DNA of 23,811 nt from Larix sibirica (GCA_004151065.3 NWUY0303949611.1:1-23811), one strand, 5' to 3'. Numbered from the stretch's first letter, positions 1 through 13,957 are shown. Program-made: numbers and translations. The notes: a model not told the origin generated them from the letters alone.

Positions 1-112
1 TACAAGAATGGCGATAAGATGTATATTCTGCATCCCAGAGGGGTCATGATTGGAGATACTATTCTTTCTGGTCCAAAAGCTCCTATATCAATAGGAAATG
101 CCTTACCTCTGA
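1..112 (+). CDS. rpl2: Ribosomal protein L2 (uL2), exon 1, 3' part only
   Basis: This is the end of the first exon of rpl2, which encodes plastid 50S protein uL2, needed near the peptidyl-transferase centre. The frame is open from base 1 and reads [14 protein letters not shown], then [20 protein letters not shown], matching the middle of plant L2. The exon stops one base into a codon at 112, before GTGCGGTTTG, a typical group II intron 5' end. The start codon and most of exon 1 lie outside the window to the left, so this entry is truncated by the window edge and not broken. Upstream one would expect rpl23, but that cannot be seen. Confidence 0.95.
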
Positions 113-797
113 GTGCGGTTTGAATTATTAATTCACGTGATCGGAAGCAACCGATTGGGTTTACAGCAAAACCTATAAATCTATCACTGATCCAACTAGG
201 ACACTTTTACGGGACGAACCCCAAAGGGAAACTGAGGATAAATGACAGCAGGTGATTGGATCCAAAAATTGTTCGTATCAGATCATTGGTTTCGAAGATA
301 TGATAATATGGAGAGGACCAGATTGTTTGTCCGAAGCATGAACAAAATGGGATAGAGGCACCCTCGAAAAAGACAAGTTACTCACATTTGATCTGATGGT
401 CAGAGGCAGATTCGGAGCTGGACAGTGGTAATAATTCCCAAAAGGAAAAGATGGGGAGAGGAAAAAAAGTAGAAAGAGAGAGAAGATAAAAAGATGTTGA
501 ATATGCCTCCTACGTTATCCATAACATACGAAAGTATTAGCGTAATTTGATAAAGTCATTCATTCTGAATGCTACATAAAGAATACAAGCCAGATGATGG
601 AATAGAGAGACCTAGGATGTAGAGAATCGGGACATAGAGAATACAATAAATAGAGGCCCTTTCTAATCTCGATTCTATTTAATCAATATATGTGAATGAA
701 TATCATCTCATATACATCCAGAAAGCTGTATGCCCTGAGAGAGGCTTGTACAGTTTGGGAAGGGATTTTTATTCATCGGAATAAGAATCTACTTCAA
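113..797 (+). other. rpl2: Group II intron in rpl2
   Basis: The intron starts with GTGCGG at 113. Domain V is visible at about 724-755, where AGCTGTA can pair with TACAGTT around the conserved AGC. No maturase frame is present, so splicing must depend on proteins encoded elsewhere. The 3' splice site is set by protein homology: exon 1 ends with A and the next codons should read T-N-M-P-L-G, which places exon 2 at 798. The intron would then end in AA instead of the usual AY, so the boundary could be off by a few bases. Confidence 0.85.
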
Positions 798-1228
798 CCA
801 ATATGCCCTTAGGCACGGCTATACATAACATAGAAATAACACTTGGAAAGGGTGGACAATTAGCTAGAGCGGCAGGTGCTGTAGCAGAACTGATCGCAAA
901 AGAAGATCGATCGGCCACATTAAGATTACCTTCTGGAGAAGTTCGTTTAATATCTGAGAACTGCTCAGCAACAATTGGACAAGTGGGTAATATCACTGCA
1001 AACAATAGAAGTTTCGGTAAAGCTGGAGCTAAACGTTGGTTAGGTAAGCGTTCTGAGGTAAGAGGAGTAGCTATGAACCCTGTAGATCATCCTCATGGAG
1101 GTGGGGAAGGAAGAACCCCAATTGGCAGGAAAAAACCCGTGACCCCCTGGGGCTATAGTGCGCTTGGAAAGAAAAGTCGGAAGAGGAATAGATACAGTGA
1201 TGCTTCAATCCTTCGTCGACGTGAGTAA
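798..1228 (+). CDS. rpl2: Ribosomal protein L2 (uL2), exon 2
   Basis: This is the C-terminal half of plastid L2. It opens with [13 protein letters not shown] and contains the invariant loop [20 protein letters not shown] near the end, which in bacterial L2 includes the histidine implicated in peptidyl transfer. The C-terminus is the basic tail [18 protein letters not shown]. Length and sequence fit a full, functional exon 2. It is followed 51 bases later by rps19 on the same strand, the standard S10-type order, so the two are very probably co-transcribed. No internal stop or frameshift is seen. Confidence 0.96.
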
Positions 1229-1246
1229 GAATGGTTGGATATCCAT

Positions 1247-1259
1247 AAAAAAAAAAAAA
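1247..1259 (+). repeat. A13 homopolymer in the rpl2-rps19 spacer
   Basis: A run of thirteen A residues lies just before the rps19 ribosome binding site. Runs of this kind are typical plastid mononucleotide microsatellites and are prone to length variation. Confidence 0.85.
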
Positions 1260-1279
1260 GGAAAGAAAGGTAATTGATC

Positions 1280-1558
1280 ATGGCACGTTCACTGAAAAAA
1301 AATCCTTTTGTGGCTAATCATTCATTGAGGAAAATTCAAAATCTAAACATAAAGGAAGAAAAGAAGATAATAGTGACTTGGTCCCGGGCCTCTGTCATTG
1401 TACCCGCAATGATCGGTCATACAATTGCTGTTCATAATGGGAGGGAACATTTACCCATTTATGTAACAGATCGTATGGTAGACCACAAATTGGGGGAATT
1501 TGCACCTACTCTACTTTTTCAGGGACATGCGAGAAACGATAAGAAATCTCGTCGTTAA
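1280..1558 (+). CDS. rps19: Ribosomal protein S19 (uS19)
   Basis: rps19 encodes a 92-residue plastid 30S head protein that sits beside S13 and binds 16S rRNA. The sequence begins [16 protein letters not shown], carries the conserved core [20 protein letters not shown] and [20 protein letters not shown], and ends in the basic [11 protein letters not shown]. The ATG at 1280 is preferred over a TTG at 1274 because the family begins with MARS and because AAAGG at 1266-1270 is at the right distance for a Shine-Dalgarno site. It lies between rpl2 and rpl22 as in the S10 operon. Length is normal and no changes look damaging. Confidence 0.97.
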   Translation: MARSLKKNPFVANHSLRKIQNLNIKEEKKIIVTWSRASVIVPAMIGHTIAVHNGREHLPIYVTDRMVDHKLGEFAPTLLFQGHARNDKKSRR

Positions 1559-1601
1559 TTGAGAGATACTTGTTTGTCATTCATTGGGGAGGATGGAGTC
1601 A

Positions 1602-2021
1602 ATGGGAAATAATAGTCCAGGTCCGGAGATACGAGCTTTGGCGAGAAATATACGTATGTCTGCTCATAAAGCACGTAGAGTAATTAATCAAATTCGTGGT
1701 CGTTCATATGGACAAGCACTTATGATACTGGAACTGATGCCTTATGGGGCCTGTTATCCGATATCACAATTAATTCATTCTGCGGCGGCGAATGCAAATC
1801 ACAATATGGGTTTGAACAAAGCCAATTTACTCGTTGGTAGAGTCGAAGTGAATGAAGGTGCTGTTTTAAAAAGGGTTCAACCTAGAGCTCAGGGACGTGG
1901 TTATCCAATACAGAAACCCACTTGTCATATAACTATTGTATCGGAGGAAATCTCCAGATCGAATGATCCGATTATGTCAATAGACTCCCGAAAAAGAGGA
2001 TATGTATGGCACAAAAAATAA
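1602..2021 (+). CDS. rpl22: Ribosomal protein L22 (uL22)
   Basis: rpl22 encodes a 50S protein whose long hairpin lines the peptide exit tunnel. The conserved N-terminal domain reads [20 protein letters not shown], followed by LILELMP-like and SAAANANHN segments, then the tunnel-hairpin region [20 protein letters not shown]. Three in-frame starts exist (TTG 1584, ATG 1593, ATG 1602). GGGGAGG at 1586-1592 directly touches ATG 1593 but is nine bases before ATG 1602, which favours 1602 (139 residues). The last 16 bases overlap rps3 in another frame, suggesting coupled translation. The gene is intact, unlike in some flowering plants where rpl22 has moved to the nucleus. Confidence 0.93.
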   Translation: MGNNSPGPEIRALARNIRMSAHKARRVINQIRGRSYGQALMILELMPYGACYPISQLIHSAAANANHNMGLNKANLLVGRVEVNEGAVLKRVQPRAQGRGYPIQKPTCHITIVSEEISRSNDPIMSIDSRKRGYVWHKK

Positions 2022-2659
2022 ATCCACTTGGTTTTAGACTTGGTGTAACCCAAAATGATCGTTCCCATTGGTTCGCACAACAAAGGAATTATTCCAAAGA
2101 TCTCCGAGAAGATCAAAAAATACGTACTTGCATTGAAAACTATGTACGAACACATATAAAGAGCTCCTCGAATTATGGAGGAATTGCACGTGTAGAGATT
2201 CGCAGAAAGATCGATTTGATTCAGATAAAAATCTATATTGGATTTCCCAACTTGTTGTTAATAGAAGGTAGGGGTCAAGGAATTGAAAAATTAAGAAACG
2301 ATGTACTAAATATGCTCAATTCTGTGGACCGAAAACTTCACATTGCTATAGAAAAAGTTGCAAAACCATATAGAAAACCTAATATTCTTGCGGAGTATAT
2401 TGCCCTACAACTAGAGAATAGAGTTCCATTCAGAAAAACAATGAAGAAAGCTATTGAACTGGCTGAACGGGAAGATGTAGAAGGTATTCAGATCCAAATT
2501 GCAGGACGTCTCGACGGAAAGGAAATTGCCCGGGTCGAATGGGACAGGGGAGGTAGGGTTCCCCTACAGACAATTCGGGCTAGGATTGATTATTGTTATT
2601 ATCCGGTTCAAACCATCTATGGAGTTTTAGGGATAAAAATTTGGATCTTAGAGGATTAG
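2006..2659 (+). CDS. rps3: Ribosomal protein S3 (uS3)
   Basis: rps3 encodes a 217-residue plastid 30S protein at the mRNA entry channel. The N-terminus [16 protein letters not shown] is diagnostic. A KH-type RNA-binding domain follows (about residues 60-110, with GRGQGIEKL), then the C-terminal S3 domain with [20 protein letters not shown] and the terminal [10 protein letters not shown]. Length is typical of plant plastid S3. Its ATG lies within the last codons of rpl22 (16-base overlap), and rpl16 exon 1 follows 93 bases downstream. No internal stops are present. Confidence 0.97.
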   Translation: MAQKINPLGFRLGVTQNDRSHWFAQQRNYSKDLREDQKIRTCIENYVRTHIKSSSNYGGIARVEIRRKIDLIQIKIYIGFPNLLLIEGRGQGIEKLRNDVLNMLNSVDRKLHIAIEKVAKPYRKPNILAEYIALQLENRVPFRKTMKKAIELAEREDVEGIQIQIAGRLDGKEIARVEWDRGGRVPLQTIRARIDYCYYPVQTIYGVLGIKIWILED

Positions 2660-2752
2660 GAATAATTGGTCTTTTTCCCAATCTGCCCGATCATGGATCA
2701 TCAATTTTATCAGATCAAATAGAAATTAGATTTACCATTTCGGAACCGTGCT

Positions 2753-2761
2753 ATGCTTAGT
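2753..2761 (+). CDS. rpl16: Ribosomal protein L16 (uL16), exon 1 (9 bases)
   Basis: This is the tiny first exon ATG CTT AGT (M-L-S), the usual land-plant rpl16 exon 1. It is followed at once by GTGCGACTCG, a classic group II 5' splice site. It joins to CCA-AAA-AGA at 3626, giving M-L-S-P-K-R as in other plants. It was identified from the splice motif and the family's known start, because it is too short to find otherwise. Confidence 0.92.
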
Positions 2762-3625
2762 GTGCGACTCGTTGGAATCGAGCTTTTCATTCTTTTCCGG
2801 AGTTATGGAGAACTCGAAATAAGAACGGATTGGTCTCTGGTATAAATAAACTAGAGACTAACTCATTGCTTCATATTGCCAAGATCCAATAACTATGGGT
2901 AGATACTATCACCTCAAAAATACTTTCTTCCACGATAGAAAAAATGATATTTTTATCTCTCGTGAAGCGATAAAGGTGTTTGGTAATGCGGAAAAAGAAA
3001 AAAAAAAGAAGGAGAAATGAAATCTTCTCCCAATATTGTATGGTTAATTAATTACCCTCCGAAAAGCAGTGTGATAAAGCATAGGAATCATCCTGATTCA
3101 TTCAAGCAAGATTGAAGGGATTCAGTTTATGAAGGAGAAAGAGCTTCGGGTCGATGGAAACTAAGGAAATTGATTCCGTAACAGATGAAAATAAAGCTCC
3201 ATTGCGGAGGGAAGACCTGGGCATTTAGATAGAAGCTATGGAACGATGGAACCTATGACTGCATAAGATCATATAGGAATCTTAATCATTCATTGGATAG
3301 GATGGCGAAATAAACCGAAAACGAATTAATCTCATTGGAGTCTATAAGTAAGTCGACCCCATGGAGCAAATATCGGAAGAGTTAATATTCGCCTGTGACA
3401 TTATTTATTAAGATTATTGGATGGAAATAAAAGAGTTATTCGTCCTGTAAATTAGATTCTATATACGATATGCGTAATGCGTAGATATAGACTCATTTAT
3501 ATATAAATATAAACTACAGTCCAATTTGACATAGATTATTCACGAGGAGCCGGATGAGAAGAAACTTTCATGTCCGGTTCTGGATTAGAGATGGGATCAA
3601 AATACTAAAAACCATCGACTATAAC
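2762..3625 (+). other. rpl16: Group II intron in rpl16
   Basis: An 864-base group II intron running from GTGCGACTCG to ...CTATAAC. Domain V is clear at 3547-3580, where GAGCCGGATGAG pairs across a GAAA-containing loop with CATGTCCGGTTC. The 3' end ACTATAAC includes the domain VI branch region. No maturase frame is present. It contains nothing else recognisable apart from A-rich runs near 2995-3010. Confidence 0.93.
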
Positions 3626-4021
3626 CCAAAAAGAACAAAATTTCGTAAACAACATAGGGGAAGAATGAAAGGAGTATCTTCTCGCGGCAATCGCATTTGT
3701 TTTGGTAGATTCGCTCTTCAAGCACTTGAACCTGCTTGGATCACATCTGGGCAGATAGAAGCCGGACGAAGAACGATTACTCGTTATGCCCGTCGTGGCG
3801 GAAAAATATGGGTACGTATATTTCCCGACAAACCTATTACAATGAGACCTGCAGAAACACGTATGGGTTCCGGGAAAGGATCTCCCGAATATTGGGTATC
3901 TGTCATCAGACCAGGTCGAATACTTTATGAAATGGGCGGAATATCCGAAACCGTCGCTAGAGCAGCTGCTAGAATAGCTGCATACAAAATGCCTATACGT
4001 ACTCAATTTGTTACTACTTAA
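3626..4021 (+). CDS. rpl16: Ribosomal protein L16 (uL16), exon 2
   Basis: This is the main exon of plastid L16, a 50S protein that contacts the aminoacyl-tRNA elbow. With exon 1 the protein has 134 residues, normal for plants. Conserved stretches are [52 protein letters not shown] and [19 protein letters not shown], ending in [11 protein letters not shown]. The frame is open upstream into the intron as far as 3554, but the bases before 3626 belong to the intron's domain V and VI. rpl14 follows after 115 bases on the same strand. Confidence 0.96.
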   Translation, partial: PKRTKFRKQHRGRMKGVSSRGNRICFGRFALQALEPAWITSGQIEAGRRTITRYARRGGKIWVRIFPDKPITMRPAETRMGSGKGSPEYWVSVIRPGRILYEMGGISETVARAAARIAAYKMPIRTQFVTT

Positions 4022-4136
4022 CCCATACAGAATAAAAGAGCTATTTCTGGTGGAAGAATATTACTAGTTCGTAAGAACTCTTTCTTTTCTTTCTTTTAAT
4101 GTTATCTGCCGAGGTAACAAATCTTTTGGAGGAAAA

Positions 4137-4505
4137 ATGATTCAGTCTCAAACTTATTTGAATATAGCGGATAACAGTGGAGCCCGAAAAATAATGTGTA
4201 TTCGAGTTCTAGGAGCAAGTAATCGTAAATGTGCTCATATAGGTGATGTTATCATTGCTATAATTAAAGAAGCAGTACCTAACATGCCCCTGGAAAAATC
4301 GGAAGTGGTTAGAGCCGTAGTTATACGCACCTGTAAAGAACTTGAACGTGACAATGGAATGATGATACGATCTGATGACAATGCAGCAGTTGTCATTGAT
4401 CAGGAAGGAAATCCAAAAGGAACTCGAGTTTTTGGTCCGGTTGCTCAGGAATTGAGACAATTGAATTTCACGAAAATAGTTTCATTGGCTCCCGAAGTCT
4501 TATAA
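4137..4505 (+). CDS. rpl14: Ribosomal protein L14 (uL14)
   Basis: rpl14 encodes a 122-residue 50S protein at the subunit interface. The sequence starts [20 protein letters not shown] and shows the L14 signature region with [23 protein letters not shown], then [17 protein letters not shown] and the C-terminal [13 protein letters not shown] strong Shine-Dalgarno sequence, GGAGG, lies just upstream of the ATG. Length equals the family standard. It sits between rpl16 and rps8 in the conserved operon. Confidence 0.98.
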   Translation: MIQSQTYLNIADNSGARKIMCIRVLGASNRKCAHIGDVIIAIIKEAVPNMPLEKSEVVRAVVIRTCKELERDNGMMIRSDDNAAVVIDQEGNPKGTRVFGPVAQELRQLNFTKIVSLAPEVL

Positions 4506-4654
4506 GTACTGATAGATCTTGTAGAAATCTTCTACTTACTGATAGTTCATCAAATGGTACATGGATCAATTCATTGCACCTCAGGCATATTCCTCGAAGA
4601 AGATCGAACATGCCTTTTATATCGAGACCAGGAATTCCTAAGAATTCGTTCGTC

Positions 4655-5053
4655 ATGGGTAACGATACTATTGCCAATCTAATTACTTCTATAAGAAATG
4701 CCGACATGGCAGAAAAAGGAACAGTTCGAGTAACAGCTACTAATATAACCAGGAACATTGGAAGGATCCTTTTACGAGAAGGTTTTATAGAAGATGTTAG
4801 GGAACATCAGGAAGGCCAAAAATCTTTTTTTATATCGACTTCAAAATATCGGAGAAGGAAGAAAAGGACATATATAACCACGTCAAAGCGTACCAGCAAA
4901 CCTGGTTTAAGAATTTATTCCAATTATCGAGAAATTCCAAAAGTTCTAGGTGGAATGGGGATCGTAATTCTTTCTACTTCCCAAGGAATTTTGACGGATC
5001 GAGAAGCTCGACAGAAAAAAATTGGAGGAGAAATATTATGTTATGTATGGTAA
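4655..5053 (+). CDS. rps8: Ribosomal protein S8 (uS8)
   Basis: rps8 encodes a 132-residue 30S platform assembly protein. It begins [18 protein letters not shown], as in other plants. The conserved C-terminal RNA-binding part reads [21 protein letters not shown] and ends GGEILCYVW. The frame stays open upstream with ATGs at 4574 and 4610, but the family start and the break in similarity before residue 1 support 4655. No strong Shine-Dalgarno site precedes it. It lies between rpl14 and infA. Confidence 0.95.
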   Translation: MGNDTIANLITSIRNADMAEKGTVRVTATNITRNIGRILLREGFIEDVREHQEGQKSFFISTSKYRRRKKRTYITTSKRTSKPGLRIYSNYREIPKVLGGMGIVILSTSQGILTDREARQKKIGGEILCYVW

Positions 5054-5195
5054 TTAATCTCAATTTTGTCCAAAAATATTGATTCTGTAAGATATCCCCA
5101 TGGTATTCAAATCGGAGCAAGTTTGGTTCGAGACACCATTCATATTAATCCAAGCACGTTAGTCAATTTTTTTTATCAAAAGAGGAGGAGATTCG

Positions 5196-5432
5196 ATGAA
5201 CAAACAGAATTTGATCCATGCGGAAGGTTTGGTTACTGAATCACTCCCCAACGGTATGTTTCGAGTTCTGACAGATAATGGATGTCAGATTCTGACTCAT
5301 ATTTCAGGTAGGATTCGACGTAATTCCGTACGAATACTACCAGGAGATAGGGTCAAGGTTGAATTAAGTGCTTATGATTTAACCAAAGGACGTATAATAT
5401 ATAGACTTAGCAACAAATCTTCAAACGATTGA
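5196..5432 (+). CDS. infA: Translation initiation factor IF-1
   Basis: infA encodes a 78-residue S1/OB-fold protein that binds the A site of the 30S subunit during initiation. The sequence shows the IF-1 core: [40 protein letters not shown] and [19 protein letters not shown] clear Shine-Dalgarno site, GGAGGAG, lies just before the ATG. The frame is intact and of normal length. This matters because infA has been lost or moved to the nucleus many times in flowering plants, so a healthy copy agrees with a gymnosperm origin. Confidence 0.97.
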   Translation: MNKQNLIHAEGLVTESLPNGMFRVLTDNGCQILTHISGRIRRNSVRILPGDRVKVELSAYDLTKGRIIYRLSNKSSND

Positions 5433-5530
5433 ATCGCCTTTTGAACATCTGATAGGGATCGAGAATCATAGATTCAATGGACTTTCTCAGGGAACAAAAT
5501 GTAATATGAGCAAATTGGAGGGTCACAAAT

Positions 5531-5644
5531 ATGAAAATTCGTGCTTCTATTCGTAGAATTTGTGGAAAATGTCGACCAATTCGTAGACGGAAACGAGTTA
5601 TGATAATTTGTTCCAATCCGAGACATAAGCAAAAACAGGGGTAA
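5531..5644 (+). CDS. rpl36: Ribosomal protein L36 (bL36)
   Basis: A 37-residue gene for the smallest 50S protein, a zinc-ribbon protein. The zinc ligands are visible: C-G-K-C at residues 11-14, a third Cys in IICSNP and a His in the terminal PRHKQKQG. It starts [16 protein letters not shown] and has a good ribosome binding site, GGAGGG, nine bases before the ATG. It lies between infA and rps11, its conserved place. Confidence 0.97.
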
Positions 5645-5726
5645 TTCTCTTCTATATCAATGAACGGATCTAGCGGTAAAATAGATTTCGATATGCATTT
5701 TTTGAACTGAACTCATAATGATTAAT

Positions 5727-6119
5727 ATGTCAAAAACTACAAGAAGAATTGGTTCACGTAGGAATGAACATCGAGTACTCAAAGGAGTTATTCACGTTCA
5801 AGCAAGTTTTAACAATACCATTGTGACTGTTACAGATGTACGGGGACAAGTTTTATCTTGGTCTTCTGCCGGTGCCTGCGGATTCAAAGGCACAAGGAGA
5901 GGTACACCATTTGCTGCCCAGACTGCAGCAGAAAATGTTATTCGTACATTAATGGATCGGGGTATGGAACGAGTAGAAGTTATGATAAGTGGCCCTGGTC
6001 GGGGGAGAGATACAGCATTACGAACCATTCGTAGAAGTGGCATACTATTAAGTTTTGTACGTGACGTAACCCCTATGCCACATAATGGATGTAGACCTCC
6101 CAAAAAGAGACGTGTGTAA
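5727..6119 (+). CDS. rps11: Ribosomal protein S11 (uS11)
   Basis: rps11 encodes a 130-residue 30S platform protein that contacts the mRNA in the exit channel. Conserved segments are [51 protein letters not shown] and the C-terminal signature [18 protein letters not shown]. Two in-frame ATGs exist, 5718 and 5727; I prefer 5727 because it gives [13 protein letters not shown], which aligns with the usual MAKxxxKIGSRRN. rpoA follows 59 bases later on the same strand. Confidence 0.95.
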   Translation: MSKTTRRIGSRRNEHRVLKGVIHVQASFNNTIVTVTDVRGQVLSWSSAGACGFKGTRRGTPFAAQTAAENVIRTLMDRGMERVEVMISGPGRGRDTALRTIRRSGILLSFVRDVTPMPHNGCRPPKKRRV

Positions 6120-6178
6120 GAATTGAATGAATTTCAAGAGAAAGAAATGATTTAATGATCTAATCAAATAATCTTGGT

Positions 6179-7186
6179 ATGATTCGAGATGAAATCTCAG
6201 TCTCTATTCAGACACTACGATGGAAGTGCATCGAATCCAGAGCATACAGTAAGCGTCTTCATTATGGCCGTTTTGCTCTATCCCCGCTCCGCAAGGGTCG
6301 AGCCGATACAATAGGCATCGCAATGCGAAGAGCTTTACTTGGAGAAGTAGAAGGAACATGTATCACACGTGTTAAATTGGAGAACATAAAACATGAATAT
6401 TCCGCGATAATAGGTATTGAAGAATCAGTACATGACATTTTGATGAATCTAAAAGAAATTGTACTTAGAAGTGATTCGTACGGAATCCGAGAAGCTTCTA
6501 TCTATATCGTTGGACCCAGAAATGTAACTGCTCAAGATATCATATTACCACCTTCTGTGAAAATAATTGATACTACACAACATATAGCTAGACTTACTAA
6601 ATCAATTACTTCTGATATAAGATTACGAATTGAAAAAAATCGCGGATATATTATACATAGTCCAAATAATTATCAGGACGGAATTTTTCCTATAGATGCT
6701 GTTTTTATGCCTGTTCGCGATGCGAATTATAGTATTCATTCCTATGGGAGCGGAAATGAAATACGAGAAGTCCTTTTCCTGGAAATATGGACGAATGGGG
6801 GGTTAACTCCTAGAGAGGCACTTTACGAAGCTTCTCGAAATTTGATCGACTTATTGATTCCCTTCCTGCATGGAGAGGAACAGAACATCGATGGAATGAA
6901 CAATAGAAAAGGGTCTAATATGCCTCCCTTCCCCCTTTCGCACGTATTGACTGATACGAGGGAAACGAAAGAAAAAATTGCATTTAAACATATTTTCATT
7001 GACCAATTAGAGTTACCCCCCAGAACCTATAACTGCCTCAGAAGAGCCAATATACATACATTATTGGACCTCTTAAATTACAGTCGAGAAGATCTGATGA
7101 GAATTGAACACTTCGGGAAGGAATCTGTCGAACAGGTATTGGAAGTTCTACAAAAACGTTTTGCAATTGATCCACCCAGGAATTAG
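6179..7186 (+). CDS. rpoA: Plastid RNA polymerase alpha subunit
   Basis: rpoA encodes the 335-residue alpha subunit of the plastid-encoded RNA polymerase, whose dimer nucleates enzyme assembly. The N-terminal assembly domain includes [20 protein letters not shown] and [15 protein letters not shown], then [15 protein letters not shown] and [18 protein letters not shown] linker with many Asn and Ser follows (about residues 238-265). The C-terminal domain has [20 protein letters not shown] and the helix-hairpin-helix-like [20 protein letters not shown]. It is the last gene of the plus-strand cluster and converges with petD. Length is normal and no breaks are seen. Confidence 0.97.
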   Translation: MIRDEISVSIQTLRWKCIESRAYSKRLHYGRFALSPLRKGRADTIGIAMRRALLGEVEGTCITRVKLENIKHEYSAIIGIEESVHDILMNLKEIVLRSDSYGIREASIYIVGPRNVTAQDIILPPSVKIIDTTQHIARLTKSITSDIRLRIEKNRGYIIHSPNNYQDGIFPIDAVFMPVRDANYSIHSYGSGNEIREVLFLEIWTNGGLTPREALYEASRNLIDLLIPFLHGEEQNIDGMNNRKGSNMPPFPLSHVLTDTRETKEKIAFKHIFIDQLELPPRTYNCLRRANIHTLLDLLNYSREDLMRIEHFGKESVEQVLEVLQKRFAIDPPRN

Positions 7187-7339
7187 TTTCGGGTTCATTA
7201 AATGGTTGGTTCCATTCCATCTCTTCATTCATTTCCTTTCCCCAAGTGTTTCTGGAGAGTCATGAGAATCATTTCATTTCAAATCTTTTACATATCTCTA
7301 TTTCATGGAATATTTGAAATAAATCTCTGGCAAGATGGG

Positions 7340-8621
<1,282 letters not shown>

Positions 8622-8629
8622 ACTCCCAT
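8622..8629 (-). CDS. petD: Cytochrome b6f subunit IV, exon 1 (8 bases)
   Basis: The first exon is ATGGGAGT, identical to the usual land-plant petD exon 1, followed by the intron 5' end GTGTGACTTG. Joined to exon 2 it gives M-G-V-T-K-K-P. It was found by its splice motif and the family's known start. Confidence 0.93.
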
Positions 8630-8843
8630 AATCCATCTTCTCCGTCTGAGAATCTACTCCAATTATTTGTTTGTATTGGATAAATAATACTCCAAAATCG
8701 AAAGGAGAAATCCGAGGACCCTATTCTCTATTTTCTATGGATATTCCCATTTTTGAATAAGAAATATTCCTGGCGATGATATATTACCGTTGTTACTCGG
8801 AACAAGAAATTATGAATAGTTATTTCCAATCTATCTTTCCTCT

Positions 8844-10279
<1,436 letters not shown>

Positions 10280-10285
10280 ACCCAT
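10280..10285 (-). CDS. petB: Cytochrome b6, exon 1 (6 bases)
   Basis: The first exon is ATGGGT (M-G), followed by GTGCGACTTG, the standard petB 5' splice site. Flowering plants usually have ATGAGT (M-S), so residue 2 is Gly here. It joins to AAA-GTA-TAC to give M-G-K-V-Y-D-W. Confidence 0.9.
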
Positions 10286-10437
10286 ATTCCAAAAATCCTT
10301 AGAGAAAAGTAATTACACGATCAAACTATTGGAACAAGATAAGCTAAAAACTAAAAGCCCCTATTTGGTCTGAGTTTGGATCCCTCAGTTCTTCTTTTTT
10401 TTCTTCAAGAGCTCGCCGGGCGGATTTTGTAGTTCCT

Positions 10438-10665
10438 CTAGCCCCAACTAACCGGAATCCCATCCAATAAAACGGAAGAATTATAAATCTCCAAGATAAT
10501 AGATAGGAATACTGCAAATAGAGCCATTGCAAAACCCATAAGAGGAGTAGTTCCCCATCCAGGAGCTACTTTACCATATTCCGAATTAAGCGGTCTTAAG
10601 GACGTTCCTACACCGGTTTCTCTTGGCTTTATTTTGGAAGTATTATCAACGGTCTGTGTAGCCAT
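10438..10665 (-). CDS. psbH: Photosystem II phosphoprotein H
   Basis: psbH encodes a single-span thylakoid protein that stabilises photosystem II near CP47. The 75-residue product starts [20 protein letters not shown], with Thr residues near the N-terminus that are phosphorylated in the family. The conserved [19 protein letters not shown] precedes one membrane helix ([20 protein letters not shown]). The C-terminus GIPVSWG differs from the more common shorter ending but stays within the family's length range. It lies between psbT and petB in the psbB operon and opposes psbN. Confidence 0.96.
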   Translation of the reverse strand: MATQTVDNTSKIKPRETGVGTSLRPLNSEYGKVAPGWGTTPLMGFAMALFAVFLSIILEIYNSSVLLDGIPVSWG

Positions 10666-10743
10666 AGAAACTATTGTATTGGTTGAGATCTGTTAACTTT
10701 GTTATTATATCGTAAACATACCATGATATTGGATCACCTAATA

Positions 10744-10875
10744 ATGGAAACTGCAACCTTAGTCGCCATCTCCATATCTTGTTTACTTGTGAGCTTTACT
10801 GGTTATGCCCTATACACCGCCTTTGGGCAACCCTCTGAACAACTTAGGGATCCTTTTGAGGATCACGAGGACTAA
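10744..10875 (+). CDS. psbN: PsbN, photosystem II assembly factor
   Basis: A 43-residue protein starting [20 protein letters not shown], with a single N-terminal membrane helix and the conserved hydrophilic tail [16 protein letters not shown]. PsbN is not a PSII subunit; it is needed for assembly and repair of the reaction centre. It is encoded on the strand opposite the psbB operon, between psbH and psbT, exactly as in other plants. Its transcript end faces that of psbT, with a strong hairpin between them. Confidence 0.97.
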   Translation: METATLVAISISCLLVSFTGYALYTAFGQPSEQLRDPFEDHED

Positions 10876-10876
10876 T

Positions 10877-10917
10877 AGAGAGAATGACCTTCCCCATAGG
10901 GGAAGGTCATTCTCTCT
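10877..10917. terminator. Perfect 19-bp hairpin between psbN and psbT
   Basis: The 19 bases at 10877-10895 are exactly reverse-complementary to 10899-10917, with only ATA between. The stem begins one base after the psbN stop and ends 39 bases past the psbT stop. Because the genes converge, one hairpin can form at the 3' end of psbN RNA and, read from the other strand, within psbT-psbH RNA. A hairpin here is known in land plants and is usually taken as an RNA-stabilising end. Confidence 0.85.
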
Positions 10918-10956
10918 TTGATGGGAGAAAAAGAATGAGGATTTGGAGAAGCAAAA

Positions 10957-11079
<123 letters not shown>

Positions 11080-11138
11080 TTACAATTATGGAGATAGCTT
11101 TCGTACTAATATTGATTAGAGAAGAGATAAGAGCAATA

Positions 11139-13115
<1,977 letters not shown>

Positions 13116-13226
13116 ATGCTCACTCTTAAGCTGTTCGTTTACACAATAGTGGTATTTTTCATTTCTCTTTTTATCTTTGGATTTCTATCGAACGATCCAG
13201 GACGTAATCCCGGACGTAAAGAATAG
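13116..13226 (+). CDS. psbI: Photosystem II protein I
   Basis: A 36-residue single-helix subunit of the PSII reaction centre, needed for stable D1 assembly. It reads [20 protein letters not shown], then [16 protein letters not shown], matching the family along its length. GGAG lies eight bases upstream of the ATG. trnS-GCU lies 79 bases downstream on the opposite strand, as in other land plants, but the usual upstream neighbour psbK is replaced by psbB. Confidence 0.97.
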   Translation: MLTLKLFVYTIVVFFISLFIFGFLSNDPGRNPGRKE

Positions 13227-13305
13227 TGAAAAAAGTCTCTAGGTTAATTGGTCTTTTCCGTAGAAAGATTCGGAGTTTTCGTTTTCAGGATCAATAGTGA
13301 CCGAA

Positions 13306-13393
13306 CGGAGAGAGAGGGATTCGAACCCTCGGTACGGATTATCCGTACTACGGATTAGCAATCCGCCGCTTTAGTCCGCTCAGCCATCTCTCC
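13306..13393 (-). tRNA. trnS-GCU: tRNA-Ser(GCU)
   Basis: An 88-base class II tRNA on the minus strand. The acceptor stem pairs GGAGAGA with TCTCTCC, followed by discriminator G. The anticodon loop ATTGCTAAT gives GCU. A long variable arm (around TACGGATAATCCGTA) and the T-loop GGTTCGAATCC are present. CCA is not encoded, as usual in plastids. It reads AGC/AGU serine codons. Confidence 0.97.
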
Positions 13394-13855
13394 AAGATGG
13401 AAGAGTTCATGTGTAACAAAATGAATGGTGGAGTGAAGGTGTATACCATAACATGTATGGATTGTATCGATAATGTAATGAATAGAGCAATTATTTAGAG
13501 AAAAAGAAATCTAGTGAATCATATTGTTCATTCCGTTCAAAATAATTCTTTTTTCCTGAACTAGAAAGCCTAGAGTTATATAACCTATTTTTATGTGATA
13601 AAAAATCCTTTTAATACTGGTTGGCCTGTTTTCGACAGAGCACCGCTGTACTTTCAATGTTTTCTATTTTCATTTGGCTTTATATCTATTTTATGTGGTA
13701 TGATATTGTTTATAGTGACTGAGGGCTATAGGAACCTGACTGAGAAAATAAACAACAAAAAAACATAGAAAATGGAAGAAAAGTGATTAATCTTGACAAC
13801 ATTTTATTCATACATCCATCAAGTCGATGGGATCATAGGGGTGAAAGAAAACGAA
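13394..13855. other. trnS-GCU to psb30 spacer
   Basis: 462 AT-rich bases with no gene. I looked for psaM, which sits near here in some gymnosperms, and did not find it. TTGGCT near 13674 with TATGAT 19 bases later could be a weak promoter for psb30, and TTGACA near 13794 has no good -10 partner. No repeat of note was seen. Confidence 0.5.
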
Positions 13856-13957
13856 ATGGATCTAGAGGTTATTGCACAGCTCACTGTTCTGACTCTGATG
13901 GTTGTATCGGGCCCATTAGTAATTGTTTTATCAGCAGTTCGCAAAGGTAATCTATAA
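13856..13957 (+). CDS. psb30: Photosystem II protein Psb30 (Ycf12)
   Basis: A 33-residue single-helix PSII subunit reading [20 protein letters not shown], then [13 protein letters not shown]. It has a short acidic N-terminus, one membrane helix and the family's terminal basic RKGNL. It lies between trnS-GCU and trnG-UCC, its ancestral place in green plants. It is retained in gymnosperms, ferns and bryophytes but lost from flowering-plant plastomes, so it is one of the best taxonomic markers in the window. Older name ycf12. Confidence 0.96.
   Translation: MDLEVIAQLTVLTLMVVSGPLVIVLSAVRKGNL

Noticed and set aside
3605-4006. A 133-codon open frame antisense to rpl16
   Set aside because: It lies wholly opposite rpl16 exon 2, is rich in Ser, Cys and Tyr as antisense frames of basic proteins are, and resembles no family.
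4574-4654. N-terminal extension of rps8 from upstream ATGs
   Set aside because: The extra 27 residues are not part of the family; the ATG at 4655 gives the standard start.
13793-13798. TTGACA as the psb30 promoter -35 box
   Set aside because: No TATAAT-like element stands at 16-19 bases downstream, so I cannot support a promoter there.
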